Below are positions 1 to 8,613 of a stretch of 64,000 nucleotides of DNA, one piece after another (position 1 is the stretch's first letter; the number at the start of each line of letters is the position of its first letter). Source of the DNA: a marine gamma proteobacterium HTCC2148 (lineage in GTDB: Bacteria > Pseudomonadota > Gammaproteobacteria > Pseudomonadales > Halieaceae); contig DS999227.1 in assembly GCA_000156295.1 (NCBI GenBank), positions 32,171 through 96,170 of the forward strand, in the 5' to 3' direction. The notes under the pieces are model-generated. The model searched no databases, had not been told where the DNA came from, and saw nothing but the letters and a program-made list of their open reading frames with translations. The position numbers and the translations under genes are program-made.

Positions 1-809
1 TCGCTCTCATGCCGGAACACTACAATCGAATTCATCGACTGCTAAACCGCGGTGTCCCGGTGACAGTGGAAGTGGACGTCGATGCAGAAATTTATGAAGA
101 CGTCGATGGTCTTAATATCATTGCAGAATTGCCGGGCACTGACCGCAAAAATGAAGTGGTTATGTTGGGAGCGCATTTTGACTCATGGCACGGCGCTACC
201 GGCGCTACTGATAATGCTGCAGGCAGTGCGATAGTCATGGAAGCAATGCGCATTTTGAAAAAGCTTAAGCTACCTATGAAGCGTAACGTCAGAGCCGCGC
301 TTTGGGGTGAAGAGGAAACCTGTTTTTGTGGCTCCCGTGGTTACGTGGAAGACCATTTCGCCGACCCCATCACAATGAAACTCAAACCCGAGCACGACAA
401 GCTCTCAGTCTATTTCAACCTTGACGGTGGCGGCGGAAAGATCCGCGGTATTTATCTGCAACAAAATGATATGGCGCGACCTGTCCTGGAGGCTTGGCTT
501 GCGCCTTTCGCTGATCAGGAGGTCGACATGTTCACCATCACCAACACGACCGGCACGGATCACTTGTCCTTCGATGCAGTGGGTTTACCGGGATTTTCTT
601 TTGTCCAAGATTCCCTGGATTACTACGTGAACACTCATCACAGCAACGTGGATCACGCCGACCACTTAATCCCGGGAGACTTGATGCAAGCCGCGGCTGT
701 CATGGCAACAGCTGTATACCATGCTGCCAACAGCGACGAATTGATGCCCCGTAAAACGCTGCCCCGTTCATTGCCACCGAAAAATAAGCTACCCGATATA
801 CTGCAATAA
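1..809 (+). CDS. M28 family zinc peptidase, 5' end cut by the window
   Basis: The reading frame is open to the first base, so this is the C-terminal part of a longer protein. M28 enzymes are aminopeptidases or carboxypeptidases with two zinc ions. The expected ligands are visible in order: the His of GAHFDS, the Asp of TDNAAG, the Glu pair in WGEEE (catalytic base plus ligand), the Asp of FNLDGGGG and the His of NTHHSNVDH. Family members are usually exported and about 450 residues or more; the signal peptide would lie outside the window. The ATG at position 9 is only the first Met in the visible frame. The substrate cannot be read. Nothing links it to the catabolic genes downstream. Confidence 0.85.
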   Translation, partial: ALMPEHYNRIHRLLNRGVPVTVEVDVDAEIYEDVDGLNIIAELPGTDRKNEVVMLGAHFDSWHGATGATDNAAGSAIVMEAMRILKKLKLPMKRNVRAALWGEEETCFCGSRGYVEDHFADPITMKLKPEHDKLSVYFNLDGGGGKIRGIYLQQNDMARPVLEAWLAPFADQEVDMFTITNTTGTDHLSFDAVGLPGFSFVQDSLDYYVNTHHSNVDHADHLIPGDLMQAAAVMATAVYHAANSDELMPRKTLPRSLPPKNKLPDILQ

Positions 810-846
810 TGAGAGCACAGTCTTGCCTATGGAGTTTGCGGCCTGA

Positions 847-1080
847 ATGAATAACCGGGACTTGGTAGACGCCATTAACCAGGTGATGCCCTATGGCAAA
901 TATAAGGGCCGACCGCTGCTTACCTTACCCGAACCCTATTTGGTCTGGTACCACGCCAAGGGATTTCCCCAGGGTAAGTTGGGCAGCCAAATGGCGTTAA
1001 TCTATGAAGTTAAACTTAACGGCTTGGAAGGAATGCTGAAGCATTTTGTGAGGGACAATAAAGCCAAGCACCGACCTTAG
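847..1080 (+). CDS. DUF3820 (QSregVF-type) small protein
   Basis: This 77-residue protein carries the block MPYGKYKGR, LPEPYLVWYHAKGFP, GKLG and YEVKLNGLE, which is the hallmark of DUF3820, described as a putative quorum-sensing-regulated virulence factor family. Members are short soluble proteins without assigned biochemical activity; the fold is thought to be nuclease-related. It starts 37 bases after the peptidase stop on the same strand, so the two may be co-transcribed. The length matches the family and no residue of the core motif is missing. Confidence 0.85.
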   Translation: MNNRDLVDAINQVMPYGKYKGRPLLTLPEPYLVWYHAKGFPQGKLGSQMALIYEVKLNGLEGMLKHFVRDNKAKHRP

Positions 1081-1416
1081 GGACTATTCGCCTGCAGGTG
1101 GCTTCCTAAGTGTCTATTGTCCATGGTCGCCATGAACTCCTGGCGGGCGCCAGGCAGCACCACAGACCTATCGACTTGGGCAATACACTTGGGTTTACGC
1201 CCTACTCTATAGCCAGATCTGGTGCCGCAGACTCGTTGTGCCAGAGGATTGGGTCTCGGTCAATTCCACCATAGACAAAAGCGGGATGACTCCCCCGGCC
1301 GAAGCCGGAATCTCGCCCTGATCGACCTTGCGAATCCGAGTTATCACGCTCGTCAATGTCTACCACCGTCCAGGTGGGAGATGTTCTATCCAACCCGCCA
1401 TGGGTAAACGCCGCGC
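1081..1416. other. gap between DUF3820 gene and csrA
   Basis: I see no convincing gene in these 336 bases. A 72-codon minus-strand frame (1202-1420) overlaps the csrA stop as ATGA. Its translation contains two similar pieces, FTHGGLDR and FVYGGIDR. I recognise no family in it, and it may be a decayed repeat or a chance frame. No tRNA fold was found, although csrA often lies near a tRNA gene in gammaproteobacteria. Confidence 0.5.
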
Positions 1417-1680
1417 TCATACTCGTTCGCCTGCCTTTCTTCTTCGTAACTGATTCTTGGTGCGCAACTCTCTGTGAACCTGGTCAAGTGTTGGCATCTC
1501 TGCTGGGGTCCTAAAACCTTCAGCGGCAATACGCTCGTACACTTCTTCTCTGTGCACTTCTACTTCACGAGGTGCACTGACTCCGATTCGGATTTGTTGG
1601 CCTTTGATCTCCAGTACAGTGACGACTACGTCGTCTCCTATGATCAGGGATTCCCCTACTTTTCGCGACAGTACTAGCAT
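1417..1680 (-). CDS. csrA: CsrA carbon storage regulator with long C-terminal tail
   Basis: CsrA is a homodimeric RNA-binding protein that represses or stabilises mRNAs by binding GGA motifs. The canonical core [16 protein letters not shown]...[22 protein letters not shown] is complete, including the RNA-binding start (LVLSRK) and the VHREEVY segment. The start at 1680 has a GGAG six bases upstream; an upstream Met at 1710 only adds ten non-family residues. The protein is 87 residues, whereas most CsrA proteins are about 61-65. The extra tail (from [17 protein letters not shown]) is basic at its end. A small frame of unknown value overlaps the stop codon as ATGA. Confidence 0.95.
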   Translation of the reverse strand: MLVLSRKVGESLIIGDDVVVTVLEIKGQQIRIGVSAPREVEVHREEVYERIAAEGFRTPAEMPTLDQVHRELRTKNQLRRRKAGERV

Positions 1681-2022
1681 AATGAACTCCGTTCGTTTTT
1701 TGTTATTCACAGGCGATTCGGCAATAGTCCGAATTCCTCCCCGCGCTTAAACTCATGCATAATGTGTGCCATCAAAGAAACCCTTATACTTTAGGGTTAT
1801 TAAGAGGCCCTGGCGCTCCATATACGCACTGCCTCGCATCTCGAATCGCATATTAAGTTGCATTTTGCAATTTATTCTGAGGTGCTTCGATGGGTCACTC
1901 ATCAAACTGGCAACGGCAGGAGCACAGTTACATCGTGTTTATGCCTATAATCCCAAGCTTGCTGACGGCATGTTTGCCATGGGTGAGTTTGGCTGGACAG
2001 TCTTTACAAAGGGAGCAGAAAT
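1681..2022. other. divergent intergenic region between csrA and flavoprotein gene
   Basis: This 342-base stretch separates two divergent genes and should hold promoters for both. A plus-strand frame at 1766-2026 (86 codons) overlaps the flavoprotein start. It has no recognisable family and an unusually Arg/Leu-rich composition, so I do not call it a gene. No repeat or RNA structure was obvious. Confidence 0.5.
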
Positions 2023-3726
2023 TTGAACGCTGGGGACGTAAAAACGTGGAATCATGAATTCGATGTCGTTGTCGTGGGTTCTGGCAACGGCGCACTCACC
2101 GCTGCTATTGCCGCAGCGGATGGTGGTGCAGAAACACTTGTTATCGAAAAATCCGAGAAGTTCGGTGGCACCAGCGCGAGTTCCGGTGGTGGGGTCTGGA
2201 TTCCAAACAATCGCTATGCTGTAGCGGAAAAAGCAGACGACTCTCTAGAGGATGCCAGGGCTTATCTGGATCACGTGACTCCGTCGAACACAATTAATCA
2301 CGCCCTGCTGGAAGCTTATCTTGCGAGAGGCCCGGCAGTGATTGATTACCTGCACGAACACACCGACTGGGTGCGTTATCGTAATCTCGCTTATTATCCA
2401 GATTATTTTCCCGATGGCCCCGGAGGCAAGACTGGCAATCGCTCTATGGAACCAGAGCCATTGCATGCCAGCGCAATGGGTGAAGACTTTTATAACCTTG
2501 CGCCTCAACACCCGCAGACACAAATGCCTGGGGGCATCAACTTTACCCAGGTAGAGGGAGCTGTTGTCCTGGCGGCGACGCGAGGCTGGTTTAGTCTGGC
2601 CGCCAAATTGGTTCTCAAATACCTGATTGATTTCCCGACTCGACTAAAGACCCTGCGAGATGCCAGGCTCACCATGGGCAATGCAGGCGTGGCGCGCCTT
2701 TTCCTGGCGTTGCGGGATCGACAGATTCCCCTGTGGCGCGGCACCACCATGCTTGATCTTGTGCAGGAGGATGGGCGTGTAATTGGAATCGTCATAGAAC
2801 GTAACAATCAACGTGAGTTCGTGCGAGCCCGCAAGGGCGTGGTGCTCGCAGCTGGCGGGTTTGAGCGTAACCAGGCGATGCGAGAGCAATACCTACCCTC
2901 CCCCACCAATACACAATGGAGTGCAGGCAACCTGCAAAATACCGGCGATGCAATAATTGCCGCCCAGAAATTAGGCGCAGACACTGCCCAGATGGACTGG
3001 GGCTGGTGGTTTACCACTGCCACAGTACCCGGCAAGCCAAAGGCCTATCTGAGCCAGGTAGAAAAAGGCATGGCCGGCTCCATTACCGTAAACAGGAAGG
3101 GAGCGCGCTTCAGTAATGAATCGCAGAATTATGTGAGCTTTGTTGCCGATATGATCAAGGACGAAGCAAACACCCCCAGTTACATGATTTTCGATGCCGA
3201 CTTCCGACAGCAGCGTCCGGTCGCTTCCGTTCTTATTCAGGGGAAGTTTTTCCCCGACTGGATGATTCCCAAAGCCTGGTGGACGCCGGAGTTTCTTAGC
3301 AAAGCAGACAGCCTGGAAGAGTTAGCGAGCAAGGTCGGCATCGACTCGAGTGGCTTAGAAAATACCGTTGCGGGTTTTAATCAATATGCTGTTGATGGCA
3401 AAGACGCTGACTATCAGCGAGGTGACTCTAGCTATGACCGCTACTACGCCGACCCAGAGGTGAAGCCCAACCCCTGTCTTGCGCCTTTGCTAAAACCACC
3501 CTTCTACGCCCTCGCTCTTTATCCTGGAGAAATGGGAACAGCGGGAGGCCTGGTCATCGACGACAACGCTCAAGTATTGAATGAGGATGGCGCAGTCATA
3601 GCTGGGCTCTATGCCTGCGGGAACACTACTGCTGCTCTGCTGCCCGCCTATCCGGGTCCGGGTGCCACTTTAGGACCTGCCATGGTGTTTGGCTTCATCG
3701 CAGGGGAGCGTGCGGCTCAAGGTTAA
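2023..3726 (+). CDS. FAD-dependent 3-ketosteroid delta-1-dehydrogenase-like flavoprotein
   Basis: The protein (567 residues) belongs to the fumarate reductase/KstD flavoprotein family, which oxidises or reduces C-C bonds next to a carbonyl. An N-terminal FAD-binding segment VVVGSGNGALTAAIAAADGG is followed by GGTSASSGGGVWIPNN. The C-terminal signature YPGPGATLGPAMVFGFIAG matches KstD-type enzymes. The start is a TTG at 2023 with GGGAG about seven bases upstream; an ATG about 30 bases further in is the alternative. It is probably soluble or membrane-associated through its partners. The substrate is unknown: steroid, fumarate-like acid or another enone are all possible. It is monocistronic and convergent with the TonB receptor gene. 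Confidence 0.75.
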   Translation: MNAGDVKTWNHEFDVVVVGSGNGALTAAIAAADGGAETLVIEKSEKFGGTSASSGGGVWIPNNRYAVAEKADDSLEDARAYLDHVTPSNTINHALLEAYLARGPAVIDYLHEHTDWVRYRNLAYYPDYFPDGPGGKTGNRSMEPEPLHASAMGEDFYNLAPQHPQTQMPGGINFTQVEGAVVLAATRGWFSLAAKLVLKYLIDFPTRLKTLRDARLTMGNAGVARLFLALRDRQIPLWRGTTMLDLVQEDGRVIGIVIERNNQREFVRARKGVVLAAGGFERNQAMREQYLPSPTNTQWSAGNLQNTGDAIIAAQKLGADTAQMDWGWWFTTATVPGKPKAYLSQVEKGMAGSITVNRKGARFSNESQNYVSFVADMIKDEANTPSYMIFDADFRQQRPVASVLIQGKFFPDWMIPKAWWTPEFLSKADSLEELASKVGIDSSGLENTVAGFNQYAVDGKDADYQRGDSSYDRYYADPEVKPNPCLAPLLKPPFYALALYPGEMGTAGGLVIDDNAQVLNEDGAVIAGLYACGNTTAALLPAYPGPGATLGPAMVFGFIAGERAAQG

Positions 3727-3852
3727 GGCGCAACGCGAGCCGCAAATCTGCTTTCCACCGTGAGCTGCGCAGACTTGCACCGGCTAACGACTCCAATGCA
3801 CTAGGTCGCAGAGTCTGCATGCGGCGACATTGTAGTTATGCCATGAACTGGC

Positions 3853-6510
3853 TCAGAACCGATAACGGAAGCGCGCGCCGAACGTTCTGGGATTAGGTAA
3901 TACCAGGTTGGCACCAAAGGGAGGCACCTGACCCAGGGGCATGAACCCAAAGTTCACATTACCAAGCCCACTGCGCACCTTGTCCTCGTCAGTAAAATTG
4001 TTCACGTAAGCAACGAGTGACCACTTTTCACCGTCCAGCCCTGCGGAAAAATCTGCGATCAGCACGGAGTCGAGATAAGTCAGGTTACCTGCATCGAGGT
4101 ACCTTTTGGATTGGTAGTTACCAAACAATTCAGTGAAGTAACCCCAACCATTGTTAAACTGACCGTCATAGCGAATGGAGGCCACTGCCACGTCTTCAGG
4201 TGTATTGGGGAAGGATGTGCCACTGAAATCACCCTCCGCGTTGCCCGATTGAACTTTGTCATAAGTGCCCGGGTCGCCCACATCACTGATATTGAAATCG
4301 AGGTATTCGGTCTCAACATGGGTGTAGCCCAAAAAGAAGGTCCAGTTCGCTGACGGTCGATAGGTAGCCTCGACCTCAGCGCCGTAAACTTCACTTTCAC
4401 CAGCGTTGGTAATCGACACCTTATTGATGCCCAGCTCATTTCTGACAAAGTAAGGAACTTGTTGGTTGGTATAGTCGTTATAGAAAATGGCACCATTCAG
4501 TCGCAGCCGGTTTCCCATCAAATCAGTCTTACCGCCTAATTCATAGGCCCAAAGCTCTTCCGGCTCGTAATGGCCGGTAGTAATGTCGCCATTGCCGTCG
4601 GTAGTGGCAATGCCACCCGGCTTAAAACCTTTACCTGCTGACACATATGCAAAGATGTCATCGGTCGCCTGCCAGTCGGCGCTGAACCTCGGCACGAACG
4701 CGGTTTCTTTAATAGTGTCTTTCTGCATTTCAGGATCAACTACTTCAAGATCGTCATTGAAATACGGCATATTTAACAGGCCGTTAACATAGGTATCCCT
4801 TGGTAATCCCTCATAATCGATCGTCTCTTCAAGGTAGCGACCTTCGGCAGTGAGTCGCCATGCATCGCCGAGGTTGTAAACCATGGACCCTGCCACTGAC
4901 CAGTGCTCAGTGTCTCGGTTAATTGGCGTTCGGTTGGGCAACATTTCTGTTTGAACGCCGGTAAAAAGCTCGCAGGTAGTGACGTCACCCGGCACTGTGC
5001 AAGTGGGATCCGCGATGAGAGACAATTTTGAGTTGTAGTAGTCCGTATCGATATAGCTGGAGACCCACCACATTTGGTTCATCACGGAATCCATGTCCTC
5101 TGCCCAATAGAGCACGTCACCCATCCACTCAATATCGCCTACGGCCCCCTGGAAACGAAATTCCTGAGAAATCTGGTCGTAGTCAAAAGATGTATCGGAG
5201 TTGGTTTCTACACCGAACTGTGTAAGCACAGCTCCCGCTGGACCAATGTATGTGGGATCGAGGGCTGCCGAGCCCGGGAAAAATCCGTCGAGGGTGTAAT
5301 TTGTCTTATCAAAGTCCTCTTCGACACTGGTTTCGTTTTTTGTATAGCCAGTCAAAGACTGCAGCTGTATTTCACCTATTTGCCAGTCCAGTTCCAGAGA
5401 CAAGCGCGTGTTTTCGATTTTGGTGCCGACAAAATCTTTGCCGGTAGAGGGATCTGGCGAGAGATCAAGGTCATCCTCGCCGAAATCGCTGATATCACCT
5501 GTGAGCATAGTGGCACACGCCGGAGTAAATCCGGCCAAGTGCCGCCAGGCAGCATTGTCATCACACTCCGCCTGAGTGGCTTCGGGGAGGCCCCGATCGC
5601 CTCCAGGTATTGGCACTTTCATGCTGTTGTCTGTCACGCTGCCCAACAAGAAAAAGTCGCTGGGTGCACTACCCAGCGGCCTCACCGAGGCTGCCATCAC
5701 AACTGGCCTGGGTGTCGATTCATCCTTTATGTACTCACCCCGAAAATAAGCAGAAAAATCACTTTCACCCTCAAAATTCAGGGCAATACTACCCCCGGTT
5801 TGCTCGTTAGCCCCCAAATCGCCGCCCGTTACCGGGTTTTCATAATGACCGTCAAAGTCAGAAGTGAGACCGGCGACATTCATCGCCAGTTGATCACTCA
5901 ACGGGAAAGAAACTGCGCCTAAGCCGCGCCAGTAACCGTGTTCATCGACCTCTCCTTCCACATAGCCAACTACGCCTTCGTCCGCTACAGGCCTCTTGGT
6001 CACATAGTTTACCGCCCCGGCAAAAGCCGACCGTCCATAAGTCACGCTCTGGGGCCCTTTGATAATCTCGATACGCTGTAGCTCTAGCAACCCCATGTTT
6101 GCATAAGCACCACCGCCCGCCACAGTCAGGGTTTCCGAGGAAATATCTACGCCATCGACCAGGATCGCCACGTTGGGTCGACCACGAGTAATATTCATGC
6201 CGCGTATCGTTGGCCTTGTATCGTTCGGCAGTACGCCAGTCTCAAAGGTCAGGCTGGATGAATACTTAGCGACATCCGCTAAACTGCTAATGGCCTTCTC
6301 TTGCAATTCAGCAGCTCCGATGGCGTCAATCGCTACAGGAACTGACTGCAGGTTTTCGACTTTTTTACGAGCAGTGACCAGTACTTCCTCTAGCTGAAAA
6401 TTTTCACCTCGTAATGACTCTACCTCGCGCTGTTTACTTTCCTGCGCTTGAGTCAGGTTGGCGACAGCGAGCGCAGCAATTACCAGCGCCAGGTTATGTT
6501 TCTTAAACAT
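3853..6510 (-). CDS. TonB-dependent outer-membrane receptor
   Basis: This 885-residue protein has a signal peptide (MFKKHNLALVIAALAVANLTQAQ). A plug domain follows with the TonB-box-like LEEVLVTARKKVENLQSVPVAI and the ADVAKYSSSLTFETG stretch. A long beta-barrel ends in FGARFRYRF with the terminal Phe needed for outer-membrane insertion. Such receptors import siderophores, haem or other bulky ligands using TonB energy. It is the last gene of the long minus-strand run of catabolic genes, which suggests that it brings in the substrate of that pathway, perhaps a tetrapyrrole. That is inference from position only; no haem-receptor FRAP/NPNL box was seen. Confidence 0.9.
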   Translation of the reverse strand: MFKKHNLALVIAALAVANLTQAQESKQREVESLRGENFQLEEVLVTARKKVENLQSVPVAIDAIGAAELQEKAISSLADVAKYSSSLTFETGVLPNDTRPTIRGMNITRGRPNVAILVDGVDISSETLTVAGGGAYANMGLLELQRIEIIKGPQSVTYGRSAFAGAVNYVTKRPVADEGVVGYVEGEVDEHGYWRGLGAVSFPLSDQLAMNVAGLTSDFDGHYENPVTGGDLGANEQTGGSIALNFEGESDFSAYFRGEYIKDESTPRPVVMAASVRPLGSAPSDFFLLGSVTDNSMKVPIPGGDRGLPEATQAECDDNAAWRHLAGFTPACATMLTGDISDFGEDDLDLSPDPSTGKDFVGTKIENTRLSLELDWQIGEIQLQSLTGYTKNETSVEEDFDKTNYTLDGFFPGSAALDPTYIGPAGAVLTQFGVETNSDTSFDYDQISQEFRFQGAVGDIEWMGDVLYWAEDMDSVMNQMWWVSSYIDTDYYNSKLSLIADPTCTVPGDVTTCELFTGVQTEMLPNRTPINRDTEHWSVAGSMVYNLGDAWRLTAEGRYLEETIDYEGLPRDTYVNGLLNMPYFNDDLEVVDPEMQKDTIKETAFVPRFSADWQATDDIFAYVSAGKGFKPGGIATTDGNGDITTGHYEPEELWAYELGGKTDLMGNRLRLNGAIFYNDYTNQQVPYFVRNELGINKVSITNAGESEVYGAEVEATYRPSANWTFFLGYTHVETEYLDFNISDVGDPGTYDKVQSGNAEGDFSGTSFPNTPEDVAVASIRYDGQFNNGWGYFTELFGNYQSKRYLDAGNLTYLDSVLIADFSAGLDGEKWSLVAYVNNFTDEDKVRSGLGNVNFGFMPLGQVPPFGANLVLPNPRTFGARFRYRF

Positions 6511-6573
6511 TTGTCACTCCGGTATTATTCATATTTTTATACTCTCAAGACTACCATCGCTGGAAGTTTTCGT

Positions 6574-7350
6574 CTAAAACTCTTCCAACAATCGTCCCTT
6601 GCCAATTACTTTGTCTGCCACACCACAGGCGCGCAGTGCATGCCATGCAGTTGCCACGTTAATAGGAATTAAAGGCTTCTCGAGCACGTGCTCCAGCGTT
6701 GGAAAAAGATCTACAGTGGATAGATTGGTTCCGGCCTGAACGATCACATCGACGTCGTCACCATCCACTTCGTGGACAGCGGAAATCACATCCTGGATAT
6801 CGGTTTCTGCGATAGCGGTTGCCGAGGGCCTGTTCAAGCCTTTCACCTGTTTTACTGTGTATCCCAACTCCTCGAAATATTGGCGCACGTTCGCATCACC
6901 GACAGGTGGGTAAGGCGTGATCACCGACAGCGACTTGGCGCCAAAGCATTCCAGAGCGTCGCGGGTGGCCTGGGCACCAGTAGTGAGACCCAAATCGCCA
7001 ATGTGCTCGCGAATGCCTGCTTCGAACTGCACACTTCCCTCCACGCCTCCCCAGAAGGTTTCCGCGGACATCCCCAGCATAATGTGACTGACCTTGGCGG
7101 AAATTACGTTGCGCAGGGAGATCGGAATTTCTCCCCGCATTATGTCCAAAAAGCGCTCAAACACAGTATCTGTATCATCGCCCGTGCTCTCGACCTCATC
7201 CGCCCAATTGCGCAGCTCGATCCAAAATCGAGAGGGATGCCATGTGACTCCGTCCAGATTCAGTTTTTGCAGGTCGTACTCGACTCCGGTATTCGTAGAG
7301 GGAATGATCACCCCTATCTGGGCTCGCCTGGCAATCTGATAGTTATCCAT
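6574..7350 (-). CDS. maleate isomerase/arylmalonate decarboxylase-like protein, copy 2
   Basis: This 258-residue protein has the Asp/Glu racemase-superfamily pattern of maleate isomerases and arylmalonate decarboxylases. It starts with QIGVIIPSTNTGVEYD, then has HIMLGMSAETFWGG, SVITPYPPVGDANVRQYFEELGY and VIVQAGTNLSTVD. Family members use one or two cysteines in the two half-sites. Here the first half-site reads GMSAE and the second reads AGTNL, so neither has the usual Cys. The cysteines present (residues 135 and 242) lie elsewhere. A close paralogue lies at 8610-9443. The start has AGGGA upstream. With the amidase genes nearby, it probably acts on a substituted maleate, malonate or similar diacid; the reaction is not known. 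Confidence 0.8.
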   Translation of the reverse strand: MDNYQIARRAQIGVIIPSTNTGVEYDLQKLNLDGVTWHPSRFWIELRNWADEVESTGDDTDTVFERFLDIMRGEIPISLRNVISAKVSHIMLGMSAETFWGGVEGSVQFEAGIREHIGDLGLTTGAQATRDALECFGAKSLSVITPYPPVGDANVRQYFEELGYTVKQVKGLNRPSATAIAETDIQDVISAVHEVDGDDVDVIVQAGTNLSTVDLFPTLEHVLEKPLIPINVATAWHALRACGVADKVIGKGRLLEEF

Positions 7351-7361
7351 TACACAATTCC

Positions 7362-7841
7362 CTACTTCACGAATCCCAGATAATACAGTGGCAACGCACT
7401 AAACCCTGACAGCATCATCAATGCCATTCCCATGCGCCCCCAGAATCGATGCCTGGGTCCGAATGCACCTGGCACAGGGGGATTGCCAAAACGTTTCAAT
7501 GAAACAACGATCAACGGCACCCACACCAACACCGAGGCGACAGCCACCAGGGTATGGCCGTAGATAATGCTATTGAGCAGATCAGTACCGGAATAAGCGC
7601 TACCCCGGGTCAACTCAAATATTCCTCCAGACAACCTCAAGTCCAATTCAAACAGACCAACGGCCACAGCCAGTATCACCGCAAGACCAATTTGCAAGTG
7701 ACGGTGATGGGCGTAATGCTTGTTTCTGGCATATCTCCAGGAAATCACCAGAAGCGGGAGAATGGCGATAAAAGACAGGATGACCAGATCGATCAACACG
7801 TCTCCTCTCGAGCCCAAAAAACCCTCAGGCAACATCAACAA
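7362..7841 (-). CDS. four-helix membrane protein, DUF420-like
   Basis: The 159-residue protein has four clear hydrophobic helices: around ILSFIAILPLLVISW, LAVILAVAVGLF, LLNSIIYGHTLVAVASVLVW and MGMALMMLSGFSALPLYYLG. It has His residues at HHRHLQ, YGHTLV and PRHRFWGR. This resembles DUF420/YozB-type membrane proteins, which are small His-containing proteins sometimes linked to haem-copper oxidase assembly. I cannot assign a function. It ends 12 bases before the isomerase-like gene and shares its strand, so the two are likely co-transcribed. A Crp/Fnr-type box lies 52 bases upstream of its start. Confidence 0.6.
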   Translation of the reverse strand: MLMLPEGFLGSRGDVLIDLVILSFIAILPLLVISWRYARNKHYAHHRHLQIGLAVILAVAVGLFELDLRLSGGIFELTRGSAYSGTDLLNSIIYGHTLVAVASVLVWVPLIVVSLKRFGNPPVPGAFGPRHRFWGRMGMALMMLSGFSALPLYYLGFVK

Positions 7842-7892
7842 AACCGCCAGTAATCAAAGCTATTTTTATAACCCGACTAGAGCCGCCGGTTG

Positions 7893-7906
7893 ATGACATT
7901 TATCAA
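7893..7906. promoter_or_regulatory. Crp/Fnr-type box ATGAC-ATTT-ATCAA
   Basis: This 14-base palindrome matches TTGAY-N4-RTCAA at nine of ten defined positions. It lies in the gap upstream of the DUF420-like gene. It shares the centre ACATTTRTCAA with the box at 17455-17468. The E-x-x-S-R helix of the regulator encoded at 24450-25133 fits this kind of site. Confidence 0.55.
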
Positions 7907-7929
7907 GTTTCAAACCAAAGTGCTGTGGT

Positions 7930-8613
7930 CTAGGGAAACTTAACCATTCCGCGTACCATAGCCTCCAGGTATTGCGGACTCACCAGATGGCAATAGTAAT
8001 TACCTAAGAAGCGCTCAGGCATTGGAACCCACCACGCATGGGGTGCGTACAAGGCCCTGGTATGCAACCGATACAGGCCACCTTGGTCTCGACTGACAGG
8101 GTTGAAAGGCCAGGGCTTCAACCACCTGGGGCCAATGAATCGCATGTCTTCAGGCTCCACTATCCAGTCTGCAGTATCCAGCGCACGCTCGGGCACAGGA
8201 ACCGACGCGACAGTTCCAGCTAACACCAGGCGGTGAACCTCGTCACAGCTGAATTCAGCTTCTGCAACCGGTACAGCGCCCGCCTCGTTATCGTGGGCGG
8301 CATTGATGCGTTCAGCCGTTCGCAACTTACAGGAAACAACCGTATTAATAGCCATTGTAGAATGCAGGGGAGCGCTATCGTATCGGTGAATAACAAAAGG
8401 TTGATCCGTAGGCTTTGACGCTACAAAAGCCTCGTAATTAGTGTGGCGCATCACTTCGGGCTCAAGCTCAGTGCCGGCTATAATCTTCTGCGCCTGCGAA
8501 CAGTAATCGCCTGCTCCCGGTGTATAGTCGCTGGCCCAGGCCCAGGTAGGACTCAATAACAGCAGTGCGCAGGCCCTATAAAAGCTGGCTGAAACTTGCA
8601 TAATCGGCTTCAA
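7930..8613 (-). CDS. exported protein of unknown function with four cysteines
   Basis: The 227-residue protein has a signal peptide (hydrophobic stretch ACALLLLSPTWAWAS, probable cleavage after WAS). The mature part has four cysteines (in DYCSQ, VSCKL, FSCDE, YYCHL) that could form two disulfides in the periplasm. I recognise no family. The start overlaps the stop of the upstream isomerase-like gene as ATGA, so translation is probably coupled and the protein should belong to the same pathway. It may be a periplasmic binding or processing factor acting after the TonB receptor; this is a guess from location. Confidence 0.6.
   Translation of the reverse strand: MKPIMQVSASFYRACALLLLSPTWAWASDYTPGAGDYCSQAQKIIAGTELEPEVMRHTNYEAFVASKPTDQPFVIHRYDSAPLHSTMAINTVVSCKLRTAERINAAHDNEAGAVPVAEAEFSCDEVHRLVLAGTVASVPVPERALDTADWIVEPEDMRFIGPRWLKPWPFNPVSRDQGGLYRLHTRALYAPHAWWVPMPERFLGNYYCHLVSPQYLEAMVRGMVKFP

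Noticed and set aside
1766..2026. 86-codon frame just before the flavoprotein gene
   Set aside because: It overlaps the preferred start and its ribosome site, has unusual composition and no recognisable family.
5074..5922. Long plus-strand frame (282 codons) opposite the TonB receptor gene
   Set aside because: It is antisense to a clear beta-barrel gene, has no ribosome site and its composition (Arg/Cys/His-rich) has no family resemblance.
6772..7383. Plus-strand frame of 203 codons opposite the isomerase-like gene
   Set aside because: The minus-strand protein has clear family motifs; this frame has none and is a shadow.
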